A model generated the notes under the pieces. The model was not told the DNA's origin. It saw nothing but the letters and a program-made list of their open reading frames with translations, and searched no databases. Both the position numbers and the translations under genes were made by a program. A DNA stretch of 64,000 nt from Streptomyces sp. Tu6071 (GTDB taxonomy: Bacteria > Actinomycetota > Actinomycetes > Streptomycetales > Streptomycetaceae). The DNA is taken from assembly GCF_000213055.1 (NCBI RefSeq), contig NZ_CM001165.1, forward strand, positions 992,001 through 1,056,000, read 5' to 3'. Positions 1 to 8,219 of this stretch are shown here, piece by piece; the first letter of the stretch is position 1; every line of letters begins with the position of its first letter.

Positions 1-305
1 AGCGGGACGCCCCGCAGCTCGCACAGGGCGCGGAACTCCTCCGCCGGGTGCACGGCCTCGGCGAGCGCCGCCGCCTCCGCGACGACGAAGAGGTCCGCCT
101 CGCCGCTGTCGACCGGGTCCCACAGCGCCTCGTGCGCGGGCACGAGCCCGTGCGCGAGCACTTCCCGTACGAGGGTGTGCCCGCGCGCGGCGGCCCACTG
201 GGCGCAGTGCGCGAACTGGCTGCGGATGTCGACGAGGTACGGCTGCGTGTCGAGCCGTTCCAGGGGTACGAGTGCGGCGATCGCCACCGCGCGGTGCCCG
301 TTCAC
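1..305 (-). CDS. Resolvase-like hypothetical protein, C-terminus beyond window
   Basis: The frame starts at a GTG at 305 with a GGGGGAG ribosome site about 8 nt upstream and stays open to the window edge, giving about 101 residues. The layout resembles the N-terminal domain of serine recombinases: a first strand AIAALVPLER, a helix IRSQFAHCAQWAAARGH followed by a strand TLVREVL, and a strand ADLFVVAEA. The catalytic serine (usually R-V-S in the first strand) is not present, so recombination activity is unlikely. It diverges from the MBL gene at 473. The fold call is inference from the pattern only, and a plain hypothetical protein is the safe label. Confidence 0.6.
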   Translation of the reverse strand, partial: MNGHRAVAIAALVPLERLDTQPYLVDIRSQFAHCAQWAAARGHTLVREVLAHGLVPAHEALWDPVDSGEADLFVVAEAAALAEAVHPAEEFRALCELRGVP

Positions 306-472
306 AGCACTCCCCCGTTCCGCTCCCGGGCCGTTGGCCCGGCCGTGGCGACGGACGGTGCCCGGACGGGCACTGATCCGAATGAGTGCCGACTCTACTG
401 GAGCCCGTAGGCTCGACGGGAGCCCGCGGACGGTGAAGTGGTCGGCGGCGGTGGCGAGGAGGAGCGGCGACG

Positions 473-1243
473 GTGGAGATCACCTGGTGGGGACATGCGA
501 CCTGCACGGTGGAGGACGCGGGGACACGGCTCCTGACCGACCCGGTGCTCGTGCGGCGGCTCGCTCACCTGCGCCGCCGTCAGGGCGCGCTGCCCACACC
601 CGTCGCGCTGCGCGCGGACGGCGTGCTCGTCTCGCACCTGCACAGCGACCACCTGCACGTGCCCTCGCTCGCGCGCCTCGCGCCCGGCACGGTGGTGCTG
701 CTGCCGCGCGGCGCGCTGCGCGCGGTGCCGGGGCTCGGGCGGCGGCTCGCGCGGCTCGAACTCGTCGAGGTCGCGCCGGGCGACAAGCAGCGGATCGGCG
801 GGCTCGACGTCCGCGCGGTGCCCGCCCGGCACGACGGGCGGCGCTTCCCGGTGGGCCCGCGGCAGGCGCCCGCGCTCGGCTACGTCATCAGCGGCACGGC
901 CCGCACCTATTTCGCCGGGGACACGGGGCTCTTCGCCGGGATGGCGCGCGAGACGGGCCCCGTCGACGTCGCGCTGCTCCCGGTGGGCGGCTGGGGGCCG
1001 GGGCTCGGGCACGAGCACCTCAACCCGGAGCGCGCCGCGCGGGCGCTGAGCGATCTGCGGCCACGCGCCGCCGTCCCCGTGCACTTCGGCACGTACTGGC
1101 CGATCGGCCTGGGCGCGGTGCGCCCGCACGAGTTCCACTCGCCCGGCGTCGATTTCGTGCGGCAGGCGGGGCGGCTCGCGCCGGACGTCGCGGTGCACCT
1201 GCTCGGGCACGGCGAGAGCGTGCGCCCGCGGGTGGCGCGGTGA
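473..1243 (+). CDS. MBL-fold metallohydrolase
   Basis: A 256-residue metallo-beta-lactamase-fold protein of the UlaG/NAPE-PLD-like group. It opens with WWGHATCTVEDAG, typical of this group, and carries the metal motif HLHSDHLH near residues 59-66. Further conserved points are the second-shell His in RHDGRRF, the Asp in YFAGDTG (about residue 145) and the C-terminal PVHFGTYW. The GTG start at 473 has a GGAGGAG site upstream. The stop overlaps the GTG of the DedA-like gene (GTGA), so the two are translationally coupled. A cytosolic hydrolase acting on a phosphoester or lactone is likely. The substrate cannot be read from sequence. Confidence 0.88.
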   Translation: MEITWWGHATCTVEDAGTRLLTDPVLVRRLAHLRRRQGALPTPVALRADGVLVSHLHSDHLHVPSLARLAPGTVVLLPRGALRAVPGLGRRLARLELVEVAPGDKQRIGGLDVRAVPARHDGRRFPVGPRQAPALGYVISGTARTYFAGDTGLFAGMARETGPVDVALLPVGGWGPGLGHEHLNPERAARALSDLRPRAAVPVHFGTYWPIGLGAVRPHEFHSPGVDFVRQAGRLAPDVAVHLLGHGESVRPRVAR

Positions 1244-1992
1244 CCGGGCGCGGCGCGGCCTGGGACCTGGCCGTGGAGAACGCGCGGGGCGCGGCGTGGG
1301 ACGGGGCGCGCGTGCTCTCGCAGGCGGCGGACCGTGTCGCGGACAAGGTGCCGGGGGTGACGCAGCAGGCGGTGGGCTATCCCTCGCTGTTCCTCCTCGT
1401 GCTGCTCGGCGCGCTCGTCCCCGTGATACCCACCGGCGTGCTCGTCAGCTCGACGTCCGTGGTGGCCCTCCACCACAACCCGTTCAACCTGCTCCTCGTC
1501 TTCGTGACCGCCGCGCTCGCCGCGTTCCTCGGTGACGTGGCCCTGTACTGGCTCGGGCAGCGCGGGATGCGCTCGAAGAACGGCTCGCGCTGGCTCGACG
1601 CCCTGCGCGACCGGGCCCCCGCCGACCGCCTGACGCAGGCCCAGCGCGGCCTGGAGAGCCGCCGCATCCCGCTGCTCGTCCTCTCGCGGCTCGTCCCCGG
1701 CGGCCGTATCCCGGTCATGCTCGCGTGCCTCATGGCGGAGATGCCGCTGCGGGTCTTCGTGCGCGGCAACGCCCCGGCGTGCCTCGCCTGGGCCGTGACG
1801 TACCAGCTCGTCGGCATCCTCGGCGGCTCCCTCTTCCCGGAGCCCTGGCAGGGCGTCCTCGCCGCGGTCGTGCTGACGCTGCTGATCAGCGGGGGGCCGC
1901 CGGTGTGGCGGCGGCTGCGCGGCGGACGGGGAGCGGACGACGACGGCGGGGCGGGCGCGGGGGAGGCCAAGGAAGGGCGGGCGCGGGCCTGA
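1240..1992 (+). CDS. DedA/VTT-domain membrane protein
   Basis: A 250-residue integral membrane protein. The start is the GTG overlapping the preceding stop. An amphipathic N-terminus of about 45 residues leads into hydrophobic segments (YPSLFLLVLLGALVPVIPTG, then a second around FNLLLVFVTAALAAFLGDV). The DedA/SNARE-associated signature follows: GDVALYWLGQRG, then SRLVPGGRIPVMLACLMAEM, the conserved arginine/glycine/proline re-entrant motif. A last segment lies around residues 205-225 before a charged, low-complexity tail. Family members are proton-linked lipid scramblases/flippases in the cytoplasmic membrane. Coupling to an MBL hydrolase suggests a shared envelope or lipid-related job, which is inference. 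Confidence 0.85.
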   Translation: MTGRGAAWDLAVENARGAAWDGARVLSQAADRVADKVPGVTQQAVGYPSLFLLVLLGALVPVIPTGVLVSSTSVVALHHNPFNLLLVFVTAALAAFLGDVALYWLGQRGMRSKNGSRWLDALRDRAPADRLTQAQRGLESRRIPLLVLSRLVPGGRIPVMLACLMAEMPLRVFVRGNAPACLAWAVTYQLVGILGGSLFPEPWQGVLAAVVLTLLISGGPPVWRRLRGGRGADDDGGAGAGEAKEGRARA

Positions 1993-2020
1993 GCGGGGAG
2001 GGACGGCGCGGCCTGAGCGG

Positions 2021-2104
2021 GGGACGGCGGCGGGCGGGGCCGGGGGACGGCGGCGGGAGGGGCCGGGGGAGGCGGCGGGCGAGGGGTACGGCGGCGGGCC
2101 GGGG
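2021..2104. repeat. GC-rich imperfect tandem repeat
   Basis: Three to four imperfect copies of a unit like GGGGACGGCGGCGGGCGGGG lie between the convergent DedA and lipoprotein genes. No hairpin with unequal arms stands out, and no gene is visible here. It may contribute to termination or may simply be slippage-prone spacer. Confidence 0.5.
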
Positions 2105-2215
2105 CGTGTCGCCTCCGGCCCGCCGCGCCTGCGGCCCGTACGGCTGGCGCCGCTTCGAGCCGCGCCTCTTCGGCCCGCGAGTTCTCGGACCCGGCCGCCC
2201 CCGTCTTCCGGTCCG

Positions 2216-3547
2216 TCAGCCCTTGGCGGCGGCCTTGTCGCCGAACTGGAGCTTCAGCTGCTCCTGGATCTGCTTCTCGATCTCGTCGCCCATCGGGCCG
2301 TTCTCCCAGTCGGCGCCGAACTGCTTGTCCATCTCCTTCCGGAGCTGCTTCTCGAACTCCTTGCGGAAAAGCGGGTCGTTCGCGAACCCGTCCTCGTCGA
2401 GGGGGCTCTCGGCACCGGGGCCGTCCTTCGAGAGCGCGTCGACGTCCGCCGGGCCGCCGCCGAGGAGGAGGCCGGGGTCCATGCCGAAGATGGTGCCCTT
2501 CTTGCCCTGGGGAAGTTCCTTCGCCCCGGTGGGGGCCGTGATCTTCCCGGGCTCGTCGAAGCGGAGGACGACGTCGAACTTGTCGCCCTTCTTGACCGGG
2601 TCGCCCGGCTCGGCGAGCTGAGCGGCGTCGAAGGTGACCCCGGAGAGGGTGCCGTCCTTGAGCGCGAAGTCCACGCCGAGCTTGCTGTTCGGGACGTCCT
2701 TGAGGTCCTTCTCGGTGGGCGTGCCGCGCATGCGCCACGCCGGAACCTTGTCGGAGACGTCCTCGACGGCGCCGAGGACGTCGGTCAGCAGGGCGCGGGC
2801 CGGGGCCTTGGCGAGGATGTGGTCCGTGCCGTCCTTCTCGCCCTTGTCGGTGAAGGTCACGCGGCGCGCGAGGATGCTCTTGAGGTCGGTCTTGAGCTTG
2901 CGCTGGGTCTTGCTGTCCAGCTTGTCCGCGCCGGACTTCTTCCCCGAGGCGTCCGCGCCGGCCCCCAGCTCCTCCAGCGCGGAGGTGTCGGTCTTGACCC
3001 ACTTCCCCGCGAACAGGTCCTTGAGGGGCCCCATCTCCGGGGGCAGTTCACCGGCACCGGGCATGGGGGTGTCGAAGGTCTTCCCGAAGGCGTCGACGTC
3101 GGCCCGCAGGTAGAGGGTCTTGTCGACCATCCGCACGTCGAGCAGTTCGGCCCCCTTGCCCGAGCCGACCGAGAACGCGAAGGACTTGATGTCCTTGTCC
3201 CGGGCCTCGGCGAGCGGCTTGGACGCCTCGACGGAGAAGGAGATCCGGAGCTTGCCCACCGCCTTCGCGGCCGTGGGCGACAGCGCGTCCTCGGGGTCGT
3301 CCGACTTGCTCGCGCGCCGCAGCACCTTCGGGTCGGCGTCGAGCCCGAACTCGACCGTGAGCGAGTGCTGCTCGCCGAGCTTGTCGGCGGCCTTCTGGAT
3401 CTTCTGCGCGGCGCTCAGGTTCTCGACGGTGCCGCAGGCGGCGATGCCGGTGAGGGCCAGCGCGGCGGAGGTGGCGACGGCCAGAGTCGTACGGCGTGCG
3501 GTATTGATGGTTTTCCCCTGTCTTCGTGGTACACACAGGGGACTCAC
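2216..3547 (-). CDS. Secreted lipoprotein of unknown function
   Basis: A 443-residue exported lipoprotein if it starts at the GTG at 3547, which has GAAGGG just upstream. The signal sequence is clear: NTARRTTLAVATS, a hydrophobic run, then the lipobox TGIAAC-G, so the cysteine is lipidated and the protein sits outside the membrane. The mature part is lysine/aspartate-rich, unlike its arginine-rich neighbours, with segments VEFGLDADPKVL, LYLRADVDAF and a C-terminal helical region (FEKQLRKEMDKQFG) rich in E/K/Q. This matches the general look of LppX/LprG-like or DUF-type streptomycete lipoproteins, but no specific family was recognised. An ATC codon at 3508-3506 has a better-spaced GGGGA site and may be the real start (see findings). 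Confidence 0.85.
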   Translation of the reverse strand: MSPLCVPRRQGKTINTARRTTLAVATSAALALTGIAACGTVENLSAAQKIQKAADKLGEQHSLTVEFGLDADPKVLRRASKSDDPEDALSPTAAKAVGKLRISFSVEASKPLAEARDKDIKSFAFSVGSGKGAELLDVRMVDKTLYLRADVDAFGKTFDTPMPGAGELPPEMGPLKDLFAGKWVKTDTSALEELGAGADASGKKSGADKLDSKTQRKLKTDLKSILARRVTFTDKGEKDGTDHILAKAPARALLTDVLGAVEDVSDKVPAWRMRGTPTEKDLKDVPNSKLGVDFALKDGTLSGVTFDAAQLAEPGDPVKKGDKFDVVLRFDEPGKITAPTGAKELPQGKKGTIFGMDPGLLLGGGPADVDALSKDGPGAESPLDEDGFANDPLFRKEFEKQLRKEMDKQFGADWENGPMGDEIEKQIQEQLKLQFGDKAAAKG

Positions 3548-3608
3548 GGGCCCTTCACACGGTTGTACGAATCCGGGGCTACGAAAACGTAACGACCGGG
3601 GCGGCGGC

Positions 3609-4682
3609 TCAGCCCGTCCGCGCGTCGCCCCCCGTGGCCCGTACGCGCTCCAGGAGGCGCGAGGCACCCACCGGGAGGTCCCACAGGTCCTCGCGGGGGC
3701 GCCCGGCCGCGTGCCAGGCGGCGCGGGTGCGCAGGAGCGGTTCGAGCACGGGCTCGGAGGAGAGCAGGAAGGTGCCCCAGTGCATGGGGGCCATCCGGGC
3801 GGCGCCGAGGTCGTCCGCGGCGCGTACCGCCTCCTCGGGGTCGCAGTGCACGTCCCCCAGGCACCAGCGCGGGTCGTAGGCGCCGACCGGGAGGAGCGCG
3901 AGGTCGATGCCGGGCAGGCGGCGGCCGATCTCGGCGAACGCGGGGCCGTAGCCCGTGTCCCCCGCGAAGTACAGGCGCGGCCCGCCGCCGGGGGCGGTGA
4001 GGACCCAGCCGCACCACAGGCTGCGGCACGTGTCGGCGAGGCCGCGCTTGGACCAGTGGTGCGCCGGTACGCAGTCGAAGCGGACGCCGTCCAGGACGGC
4101 GGCCTCCCACCAGTCCAGCTCGGTGACCCTCGTGAAGTGGCGCCGCCTGAACCACGGGGCGAGCCCGGCGGGGCAGAAGACGGGGGTGGTGCGGGGCAGG
4201 CGGCGCATCGTGGGGGCGTCGAGGTGGTCGTAGTGGTTGTGGCTCAGGACGACCGCGTCGACATGGCCGAGCGAGGCCCACGGCACGCCGACCGGGGTGA
4301 TGCGGGCGGGGGTGCCGAGGATGCGGCGCGACCACACGGGGTCCGTGAGGACGGTGAGCCCGCCGATCCGCACGACGAAGCTCGCGTGCCCCGCCCACGT
4401 GACCGCGAGTTCACCCGCGCGCGGGACCGGCGGCGGCGCGGGCGCGCACGGAATGCGCGGCACGTCCACGAGCCCGGCGGGTCCCGGCCGCACGGCGCCC
4501 TCGCGGACGAGCCGCGCGTACTCCCGGATACCGGGCAGCGGCGCGCTGAGCCGGTCGCTGAAGTCCCGCGGCCAGACCCGGCGCTCGCCGAGCGGCCGGG
4601 GCTCGGGCAACGGGGGGTGGTCCACCGGGCGGGCCGGGGCACCGTGGGACGACGGCCGGGGGCTGAGCGGGGCGGGCGTCAC
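3609..4682 (-). CDS. MBL-fold hydrolase, NAPE-PLD/UlaG-like
   Basis: A 357-residue metallo-beta-lactamase-fold hydrolase. I chose the GTG at 4682, which has GAGGGG 6 nt upstream and overlaps the stop of the upstream small frame (GTGA). Motifs: WAGHASFVVRIGGL and LTDPVWSRR at the fold entry, the metal site SHNHYDHLD, PAHHWSKRG, YFAGDTGYGPAF and the distal MHWGTF. The extra N-terminal lead (PLGERRVWPRDF) is typical of the N-acyl-phosphatidylethanolamine phospholipase D-like branch, so a phosphodiester lipid is a plausible substrate, but this is not proven. It is transcribed after the aminotransferase-like gene and before the lipoprotein. Confidence 0.88.
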   Translation of the reverse strand: MTPAPLSPRPSSHGAPARPVDHPPLPEPRPLGERRVWPRDFSDRLSAPLPGIREYARLVREGAVRPGPAGLVDVPRIPCAPAPPPVPRAGELAVTWAGHASFVVRIGGLTVLTDPVWSRRILGTPARITPVGVPWASLGHVDAVVLSHNHYDHLDAPTMRRLPRTTPVFCPAGLAPWFRRRHFTRVTELDWWEAAVLDGVRFDCVPAHHWSKRGLADTCRSLWCGWVLTAPGGGPRLYFAGDTGYGPAFAEIGRRLPGIDLALLPVGAYDPRWCLGDVHCDPEEAVRAADDLGAARMAPMHWGTFLLSSEPVLEPLLRTRAAWHAAGRPREDLWDLPVGASRLLERVRATGGDARTG

Positions 4683-5041
4683 AGCGGCCCCTCGCCACGG
4701 CCGGCCAGCGTCCCGGCCGACCCGGCCACCGTCCCAGCCACCCCGGACGACCCGGCCACCCCGGCAACCCCGGACGACCCGGCCACCGGGCCGGCTGCCG
4801 ACCCCGACGGCACGGCCACAAGCGCCGTCCCCGTCGACTCGGCCACCATCCCGGCCACCCCGGTCCCGGAACCGCCCCCCGAGCGCCGCGTACTTGCCCC
4901 CGCGCCGAGCGGCCCCTCCTCCCCCACACCCGCGCGCACACGTTTCGCGGGACCACCGCCCGCCGGCCGCCCCACCGCGCCCGGCCACCTCCCCCCGCCC
5001 CAGCACCAGACGGCCGACCTCGCGCGGGGGCCCACGTTCAT
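4679..5041 (-). CDS. Possible small repeat-rich protein, coupled both sides
   Basis: An open frame of 120 residues starts at an ATG that overlaps the stop of the upstream gene (ATGA at 5041-5038) and ends in a TGA that overlaps the GTG of the MBL gene. Codon third positions are mostly G or C, as in real genes here. The product is Gly/Ala/Val/Ser/Thr-rich, with tandem GVAGSSGVAG-type repeats (27-nt DNA units at about 4730-4800), and has no recognisable domain. Alternatively it is a translated spacer that keeps ribosomes moving to the MBL gene, or chance. The double stop-start overlap is the main reason to list it. Confidence 0.35.
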   Translation of the reverse strand: MNVGPRARSAVWCWGGGRWPGAVGRPAGGGPAKRVRAGVGEEGPLGAGASTRRSGGGSGTGVAGMVAESTGTALVAVPSGSAAGPVAGSSGVAGVAGSSGVAGTVAGSAGTLAGRGEGPL

Positions 5042-6375
5042 TCCGCTCCCTCCACGGTGCGGCCACCGGTGCCGGTGCCGGTACCCGCGTCCGTGCCTGT
5101 GCCTGTGTCTCTGCTGTCTCTGCCTGCGTGCGTCGCTGTTCCCGTGCCGTCCTGCCGGTGCCCCGTTCCCGGGGCGTGCGGCGGCTCCGTCGCGGCGAGG
5201 TCGCGCAGGACGGCTTCGAACATGCTCAGGGCCCGGCGCGGGTCCGGCAACGCGAGGGGGTCCGGGGAGGTGAGGGCGGGCTCGCGCGCGGCGGGTGAAG
5301 GGCCGAGGAGTCCCGCGGTCGGCATGCGGACGCGGAGCGCGGGGAGCGGGTCGCCGAAGCGGTGGCCGCCGTGCACGGGGAAGGGGAGCCGCGCGTTGAG
5401 GTCCGCTTCGAGGTCGACGGCGTCGAGTACGCCGCGCGCGGCCAGCGCCTCGCGGAAGGGGCCGAGGTCGACGAGGAGGGAGCGCCCGGCGCGCGGCGGC
5501 AGCGCGAACGCTCCCGCGGCCGTGGCGCGCGCGTGGGCCGCGCGGGCGACGAGGCCGTGCGCGCGGGCGATCGCGCGGGCCCGCGCGCGCAGCTCCGGCG
5601 GTTCCGCGAGGGCGCGCGCGGCGGGCGCGCGGAGCGGTCCGGCGGGGCGGGCGCCCGCCGCGGTGAGGGCGTCGGCGGTACGGGCGCGCAGCGTGAGGCC
5701 GGCGGGGGTGGCGGGGAAACGGGCCAGGGCGAGCGGCCAGTCGGCGGGGAGCAGCGCCCCGGCGAGGTCGGTGAGGACGACGACGTCGTCCGGGTGGGCA
5801 CGCGCGGGGCTCAGGACGAGGGGGTGGTGCGGGGAGTGCGGGGTGTCGCGCAGGCTCTCGTCGACGACGACGGTGAGGCCGCAGCCGGCCGCCGCTTCGA
5901 GGGCCGCGTCGACCGCCTCGGGCTCGGGCACGGTCCCGGTCGGGTCGTCGACGACGCCGAGCACGAGGACGCGCGGGTCGCCGCCCTCGCGGAGCACCCG
6001 CCGTACGGTCTCCATGAGCGCGTACGGGTCGGGGACGCCCCCGTACTCCGCGGGGGTGGGCACGGGGTGCGCGGCGCGCCCGAGCAGCCGCGCCTGCGGC
6101 AGCCACCAGGCGGCGCAGGGACGCGGGACGAGGATGTCGCCGCCCCTGGCCGCGAGCAGGGCCAGCAACAGGGCACCCCCGCCGGGCGCGAGGAGCACCC
6201 CCTCCGGACCGGTCTCCAGGCCCCGTCGCGCCCAGTACCCGCAAGCGGCGGCGACGACGTCGCCGTCCCCCGCCGTCTCCCCGAGCCGTCCGCTCAGCTC
6301 CGCCGGCGCCGCGAATCCGGCCACGGCGTACGACGGCTCCAGGAACCCGGGATCGCGCCCACCTCGACTGCCCAC
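5038..6375 (-). CDS. Aminotransferase-fold protein lacking the PLP lysine
   Basis: A 445-residue protein with the backbone of class I/II PLP-dependent aminotransferases: GVLLAPGGGALLLALLAA (cofactor-phosphate region), then DDPTGTVPEPEAV in place of the usual N-P-T/N-P-H-G-T segment, VVVDESLRDTP (the Asp that binds the pyridine nitrogen) and VVLTDLAGALLPADWPLA where the family has SxSKxxxxxGxRxG. The whole protein contains no lysine, so a Schiff base with PLP cannot form. It ends in a low-complexity Thr/Gly/Asp tail encoded by GTGCCG-type repeats. The GTG start at 6375 is followed without a gap by coupled downstream frames. It may be a non-catalytic or repurposed homologue. Confidence 0.75.
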   Translation of the reverse strand: MGSRGGRDPGFLEPSYAVAGFAAPAELSGRLGETAGDGDVVAAACGYWARRGLETGPEGVLLAPGGGALLLALLAARGGDILVPRPCAAWWLPQARLLGRAAHPVPTPAEYGGVPDPYALMETVRRVLREGGDPRVLVLGVVDDPTGTVPEPEAVDAALEAAAGCGLTVVVDESLRDTPHSPHHPLVLSPARAHPDDVVVLTDLAGALLPADWPLALARFPATPAGLTLRARTADALTAAGARPAGPLRAPAARALAEPPELRARARAIARAHGLVARAAHARATAAGAFALPPRAGRSLLVDLGPFREALAARGVLDAVDLEADLNARLPFPVHGGHRFGDPLPALRVRMPTAGLLGPSPAAREPALTSPDPLALPDPRRALSMFEAVLRDLAATEPPHAPGTGHRQDGTGTATHAGRDSRDTGTGTDAGTGTGTGGRTVEGAE

Positions 6376-6496
6376 GCCCCCACTGTGCCGCGCGGGCCCC
6401 CTCCCCGCGCGGGGAGCCGTCCGGCGGCGCGGGGACGGGCCGTCCCCGTGTACGGCCGGAGTGGCCCCGTACCGCCGGGACCGGCCGCCGGTCGCC

Positions 6497-8125
6497 TCAC
6501 CTCGCGCGCGCGACCCGCCGTTCGTCCCACACCGGCTCGGGGGTCTCGCGGACGCGGCCGTCCTCGCCGAAGACGAGGTAGCGGTCGAAGGCGCGCGCGA
6601 ACCAGCGGTCGTGCGTGACGGCGAGGACGGTGCCCTCGAAGGCTTCCAGGCCCTCCTGGAGCGCTTCGGCGCTCTCCAGGTCCAGGTTGTCCGTCGGCTC
6701 GTCGAGGAGGAGCGCGGTCACGCCCTCCAGTTCGAGCAGGAGGATCTGGAAGCGGGCCTGCTGGCCGCCGGAGAGGCGTTCGTAGCGCTGCTCGGCCTGC
6801 CCCGTCAGCTCGTAGCGCCGCAGTCGTGACATCGCGGCGCCCCGGTCCTTCGCGTGCTCGCTCCACAGGATGTCGAGGAGCGTGCGGCCCTCCAGCTCGG
6901 GGTGCGCGTGGGTCTGCGCGAAGTGCCCGGGTACGACGCGGGCGCCGAGCTTCCAGGCGCCCGTGTGAGCGACGTCCTCGCCCGCGAGGAGGCGCAGGAA
7001 GTGCGATTTGCCCGAGCCGTTGGAGCCGAGCACCGCGACGCGCTCGCCGAAGAACACCTCCAGGTCGAAGGGCTTCATGAGGCCCGTGAGTTCGAGCTTC
7101 TCGCATGTCACCGAGCGCACCCCGGTCCGCCCGCCGCGCAGCCGCATCGTGATCTCCTGCTTGCGCGGCGGCTCGGGCGGCGGCCCCGCCTCCTCGAACT
7201 TGCGCAGCCGCGTCTGCGCCGCCGCGTAGCGGGAGGCCATCGCGTCGCTGTTCTTCGCGTACTGGCGCATGTCCAGAACGAGTTTCTTGAGCTGCGCGTG
7301 CTTCTCGTCCCAGCGGCGGCGCAGCTCCTCGTACCGCTCGAAGCGCTCCTTGCGCGCCTCGTGGTACGTCGCGAAACCGGTGCCGTGCGTCCACACCTCG
7401 GCGCCGTCCGGGCCCGGTTCGACGCTGATGATGCGCCGCGCCGAGCGGTTGAGGAGTTCGCGGTCGTGGCTCACGAAGAGGACCGTCTTACGGGTCTGTT
7501 CGAGCTGTTCCTCCAGCCAGCGCTTGCCCGGCACGTCCAGGTAGTTGTCCGGCTCGTCGAGGAGGAGGACGGCGTCCGGGCCGCGCAGGAGCGCTTCGAG
7601 GACGAGCCGTTTCTGCTCGCCGCCCGAGAGCGTGCGGACCTGGCGCCACTGGGCCTGCTCGTAGGGGATGCCGAGGGCCGCGACCGTGCACACGTCCCAC
7701 AGCGTCTCGGCCTCGTAGCCGCGCGCCTCCGCCCAGTCCGAGAGGGCCTGCGCGTAGGCGAGCTGGGCGGCCTCGTCGTCGACGGTCATGATCGCGTGCT
7801 CGGCCTTGTCGACAGCGCGCGCGGCCTCGCGGACGCGGGGTTGCGCGACGGAGACGAGCAGGTCGCGCACGGTGGACTCGTCGCGGACGGAGCCGACGAA
7901 CTGCGGCATCACGCCGAGCCCGCCGCTCGACGTGACCGCGCCGCCGTGCGGCTGGAGTTCACCGGAGAGCAGGCGCAGGAGCGTCGTCTTGCCCGCCCCG
8001 TTGGGACCCACGAGCGCGGCGACGACGCCCTCGCCGATGCGGAAGGACACGTCCCCGAGCAGCGGCCTCCCGTCGGGAAGGAAGTACTCCACGTGCCCTG
8101 CTTCGAGATGTCCCATGCCGCGCAT
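6497..8125 (-). CDS. ABC-F family ATPase
   Basis: A soluble 542-residue protein with two ABC nucleotide-binding domains and no membrane segment. Domain 1 has Walker A GPNGAGKTTLL (about residue 39), signature LSGGEQKRL and Walker B AVLLLDEPDNYLD. A charged linker with many Arg/Lys/Glu (YEELRRRWDEKHAQLKKLVL) follows. Domain 2 has GSNGSGKSHFL, RLSGGQQARFQ and ALLLDEPTDNLD. This is the ABC-F arrangement of ribosome-associated ATPases (EttA/Uup-like, or antibiotic target protection). The short linker and housekeeping context favour a translation factor over resistance, which is inference. A second in-frame ATG lies 9 nt in. No strong ribosome site precedes either. Confidence 0.9.
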   Translation of the reverse strand: MRGMGHLEAGHVEYFLPDGRPLLGDVSFRIGEGVVAALVGPNGAGKTTLLRLLSGELQPHGGAVTSSGGLGVMPQFVGSVRDESTVRDLLVSVAQPRVREAARAVDKAEHAIMTVDDEAAQLAYAQALSDWAEARGYEAETLWDVCTVAALGIPYEQAQWRQVRTLSGGEQKRLVLEALLRGPDAVLLLDEPDNYLDVPGKRWLEEQLEQTRKTVLFVSHDRELLNRSARRIISVEPGPDGAEVWTHGTGFATYHEARKERFERYEELRRRWDEKHAQLKKLVLDMRQYAKNSDAMASRYAAAQTRLRKFEEAGPPPEPPRKQEITMRLRGGRTGVRSVTCEKLELTGLMKPFDLEVFFGERVAVLGSNGSGKSHFLRLLAGEDVAHTGAWKLGARVVPGHFAQTHAHPELEGRTLLDILWSEHAKDRGAAMSRLRRYELTGQAEQRYERLSGGQQARFQILLLELEGVTALLLDEPTDNLDLESAEALQEGLEAFEGTVLAVTHDRWFARAFDRYLVFGEDGRVRETPEPVWDERRVARAR

Positions 8126-8219
8126 TGTCCGCGTCCGTCCGGGTGCCGGGCAAACTCATTTCGGTCGCCGCGCGCAGGTCGTCAGGGGTGAGGCGGGGCG
8201 GCCGGGGTACGTGTGCGCC

